A DNA stretch of 8,159 nucleotides from JBMYQA01 sp049600855 (GTDB lineage Bacteria > Bacteroidota > Bacteroidia > Cytophagales > Flammeovirgaceae): contig JBMYQA010000277.1 of assembly GCA_049600855.1 (NCBI GenBank), positions 1 through 8,159 of the forward strand, written 5' to 3'. A program made the translations under genes and the position numbers. The notes under the pieces are model-generated. The model made no database searches. It worked only from the letters and a program-made list of their open reading frames with translations, and had not been told where the DNA came from. Below, piece by piece: positions 7,501 through 8,159 of the stretch. How positions within the stretch are numbered: position 1 is the stretch's first letter; each line of letters begins with the position of its first letter.

Positions 7501-8159
7501 CCCTTGTTTGTCATCCGCAAAAGACACAATGTTATCGTCTGTTACCGCAATGGAAAGTTGTGCAGGTATTGGAATACCTCGTTCATCGCGAACGGTGATC
7601 GTCATTGTTACTTTTTCACGAGGTTGATATTTCTCTTTGTCAGTTTGGATATCGATTTTTAATTGCTTCTGTTTATTCACAAAAGTTAATCGCTCGGCGC
7701 GTTCAATGCCTTTGGAATCAAATAAGGTGAATTGTGCCACGCCCATGGGAAATGACTTGGTATCTACCTTTAGTTCATAAGACTGGTTAGCCCTCACACG
7801 GAATGAGTTGCTGTAATACGCTTTGCCTCGAACTTGCCCCATCAACGAAAGTTCTTCATCTACAGTAGCTTGAATTAAGAAAGTAGTGTGGTCTTTGTCA
7901 GCAGTGAGTTTACTTAATTGATAGCCTTGTGGTAATGCTTCTGGAAGTTCGTAGGTTTTTGCGATTCCTTTGGGTTGGGTGATTTTAATGTGGTAGTTTT
8001 TATTCTTTTGTGGTAAGAAGGAAAAAGAACCCATTCCTTGATGAAAGCTGCTGAATGTAGTGAGTTCATTGCCCTTATGATCGAGCAATACGCCACTGAC
8101 ATCAGCTGGTTTCCCAAATTCGTTTAATACGCGGAAACCTACTTTACTTTCCAATCCTT
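4582..8159 (-). CDS. Alpha-2-macroglobulin family protein with intact thioester, N-terminus cut by window edge
   Basis: C-terminal part (about 1190 residues, numbered from the codon at 8154) of a large bacterial alpha-2-macroglobulin, an envelope protein thought to trap or bind attacking proteases and protect the periplasm or surface. The frame is open to the right edge (GGA codon at 8155-8157, then TTG for Leu), so the signal peptide and first macroglobulin domains are outside. Seen: MG-type beta domains (1-165); a bait-region-domain-like MG segment (about 165-255) ending with LTQGWRR (257-263); a carboxypeptidase-regulatory-like beta domain (about 284-358); a charged, low-complexity linker (about 361-490); the A2M/MG7-type domain around TVYWKGNVEV (509-518); and the thioester domain with GCFEQ (Cys719, bases 5989-6000). 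The helical toroid then carries IETTAL (928-933) and GNTQSTIMAL (968-977), and a receptor-binding-like end contains IGIPGG. The TAA stop is at 4582-4584. No penicillin-binding protein 1C gene, its frequent partner, lies downstream. Confidence 0.93.
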   Translation of the reverse strand, partial: GLESKVGFRVLNEFGKPADVSGVLLDHKGNELTTFSSFHQGMGSFSFLPQKNKNYHIKITQPKGIAKTYELPEALPQGYQLSKLTADKDHTTFLIQATVDEELSLMGQVRGKAYYSNSFRVRANQSYELKVDTKSFPMGVAQFTLFDSKGIERAERLTFVNKQKQLKIDIQTDKEKYQPREKVTMTITVRDERGIPIPAQLSIAVTDDNIVSFADDKQGHILSKLLLEPDLTSEVYEPNFYFDDHEEKAAEALDYLMLTQGWRRFTWKEILSNQAPVFAHAAERAIIQGTVYTSNGKVCDGATVHVNSTGQEVKTDESGKFYIKGHALYNQEIITVKKGEQQGSISIQDYNQNLTVHLSNNTYWYEEDMAFGDAMDGAGADRLKIRQAVKPLALGNAANKEMAFGAEKAPVDPLIEQPIIVKNEEIMEGNEVVKGELKANKDLKPMNEKLAVAEEVADIEFVDADVFDNRLMVEEKKLPAKVTYYRAREFAAPIYTAHEKPEIRTDFRSTVYWKGNVEVDRRGKAVIEFYNSDAITSFRATAEGVGADGLVGRKEQTYFTQLPFSMDAKVPVEVTMGDVVYIPLSLTNNTPKHIAGKLTVIAPTGWVRHERIPPTVSLAAESAETLYLPFKIENLPSEGNFKIKFDDGTNTDAFIQEVKIVSKGFPVSIAISGDQLEGKHQFEVSHAVKGTLRANLTAYPTALSDMMAGIESILREPYGCFEQTSSSTYPNIMVMQYLEEYDFEDQTVLARAKQLVDKGYKRLISFETPEKGYEWFGGAPGHEALTAYGLMEFADMSKVYHQVDQGMVDRTANWLLARKDNQGGFARNPRALDSFGRADDKITNAYIVYALSEAGYVDEIKKEIDAAVAIAKKDNDPYQMALTINALFNVNDKRATSLLAVLNQKQKQDGRFDGLSHSVTRSTGKALTIETTALSVLANLKAADKSTQVIHAATKYIMQNRSAYGGYGNTQSTIMALKALTEFASYAKRTAESGDIEVFVDGKKVSTKHFEKGQQGAIIIDGLETYLKEGKHQVEVKFKNTKKALPYTLAINYSTHLPQSSKACAVSLATKLNTPKAKMGETVRLSTTLKNLQEEGQPMTIAIIGIPGGLSPQPWQLKELQEKGIVDYYEVIGSNVVLYYRQLLPNEIKTIHLDLKADITGDYEAAASSAYLYYTNEFKSWVAGEKVSISQ

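Noticed and set aside
8152..8154. TTG at 8154 as the start codon of the macroglobulin gene
   Set aside because: The frame stays open to the window edge through a GGA codon. The GLESKVGF context is the interior of a macroglobulin domain, and no signal peptide follows, so TTG is an internal Leu codon and the gene is partial.

Overview
The window looks like chromosomal DNA of a Bacteroidota bacterium. It is moderately AT-rich, its start codons lack a clear Shine-Dalgarno sequence, it carries a lipoprotein glycosidase with accessory sugar-binding modules, and its large alpha-2-macroglobulin carries the sequence hallmarks of the Bacteroidota form of that family. The assignment rests on protein style and not on a marker gene, so it stops at phylum level. 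I see no mobile element, CRISPR array, tRNA, rRNA or phage gene.

Layout: (1) 82-2325 (+) encodes an exported lipoprotein with an (alpha/alpha)6 'six-hairpin' glycosidase barrel, an Fn3-like domain and a CBM6/CBM35-like C-terminal domain. (2) 2362-3168 (+), 36 bases downstream, is mazG, a two-domain nucleoside triphosphate pyrophosphohydrolase. (3) 3293-4435 (+), after a 124-base gap holding a short repeat and an imperfect dyad, encodes a complete stand-alone FIST (FIST_N + FIST_C) sensor protein. (4) 4488-4520 is a strong symmetrical hairpin, the likely shared terminator for the convergent genes on either side. (5) 4582-8159 (-) is the C-terminal part, about 1190 residues, of an alpha-2-macroglobulin-like protein with an intact thioester; its N-terminus lies beyond the right edge.

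The three rightward genes do not form an obvious pathway: one is cell-envelope carbohydrate turnover, one is nucleotide-pool housekeeping and one is sensing. The glycosidase and mazG may share a transcript because they lie close together. The FIST gene may have its own control region. The macroglobulin is on the opposite strand and is transcribed independently. Coding density is high, and no stretch longer than 300 bases lacks a gene.

The parts most worth a second look are the macroglobulin's unusual insert at the bait-region position (a carboxypeptidase-regulatory-like domain plus a long charged linker), the FIST sensor with no kinase or other output partner beside it, and the glycosidase of unknown substrate with a cysteine cluster in its C-terminal module. 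I did not find a clearly new multi-gene system here.
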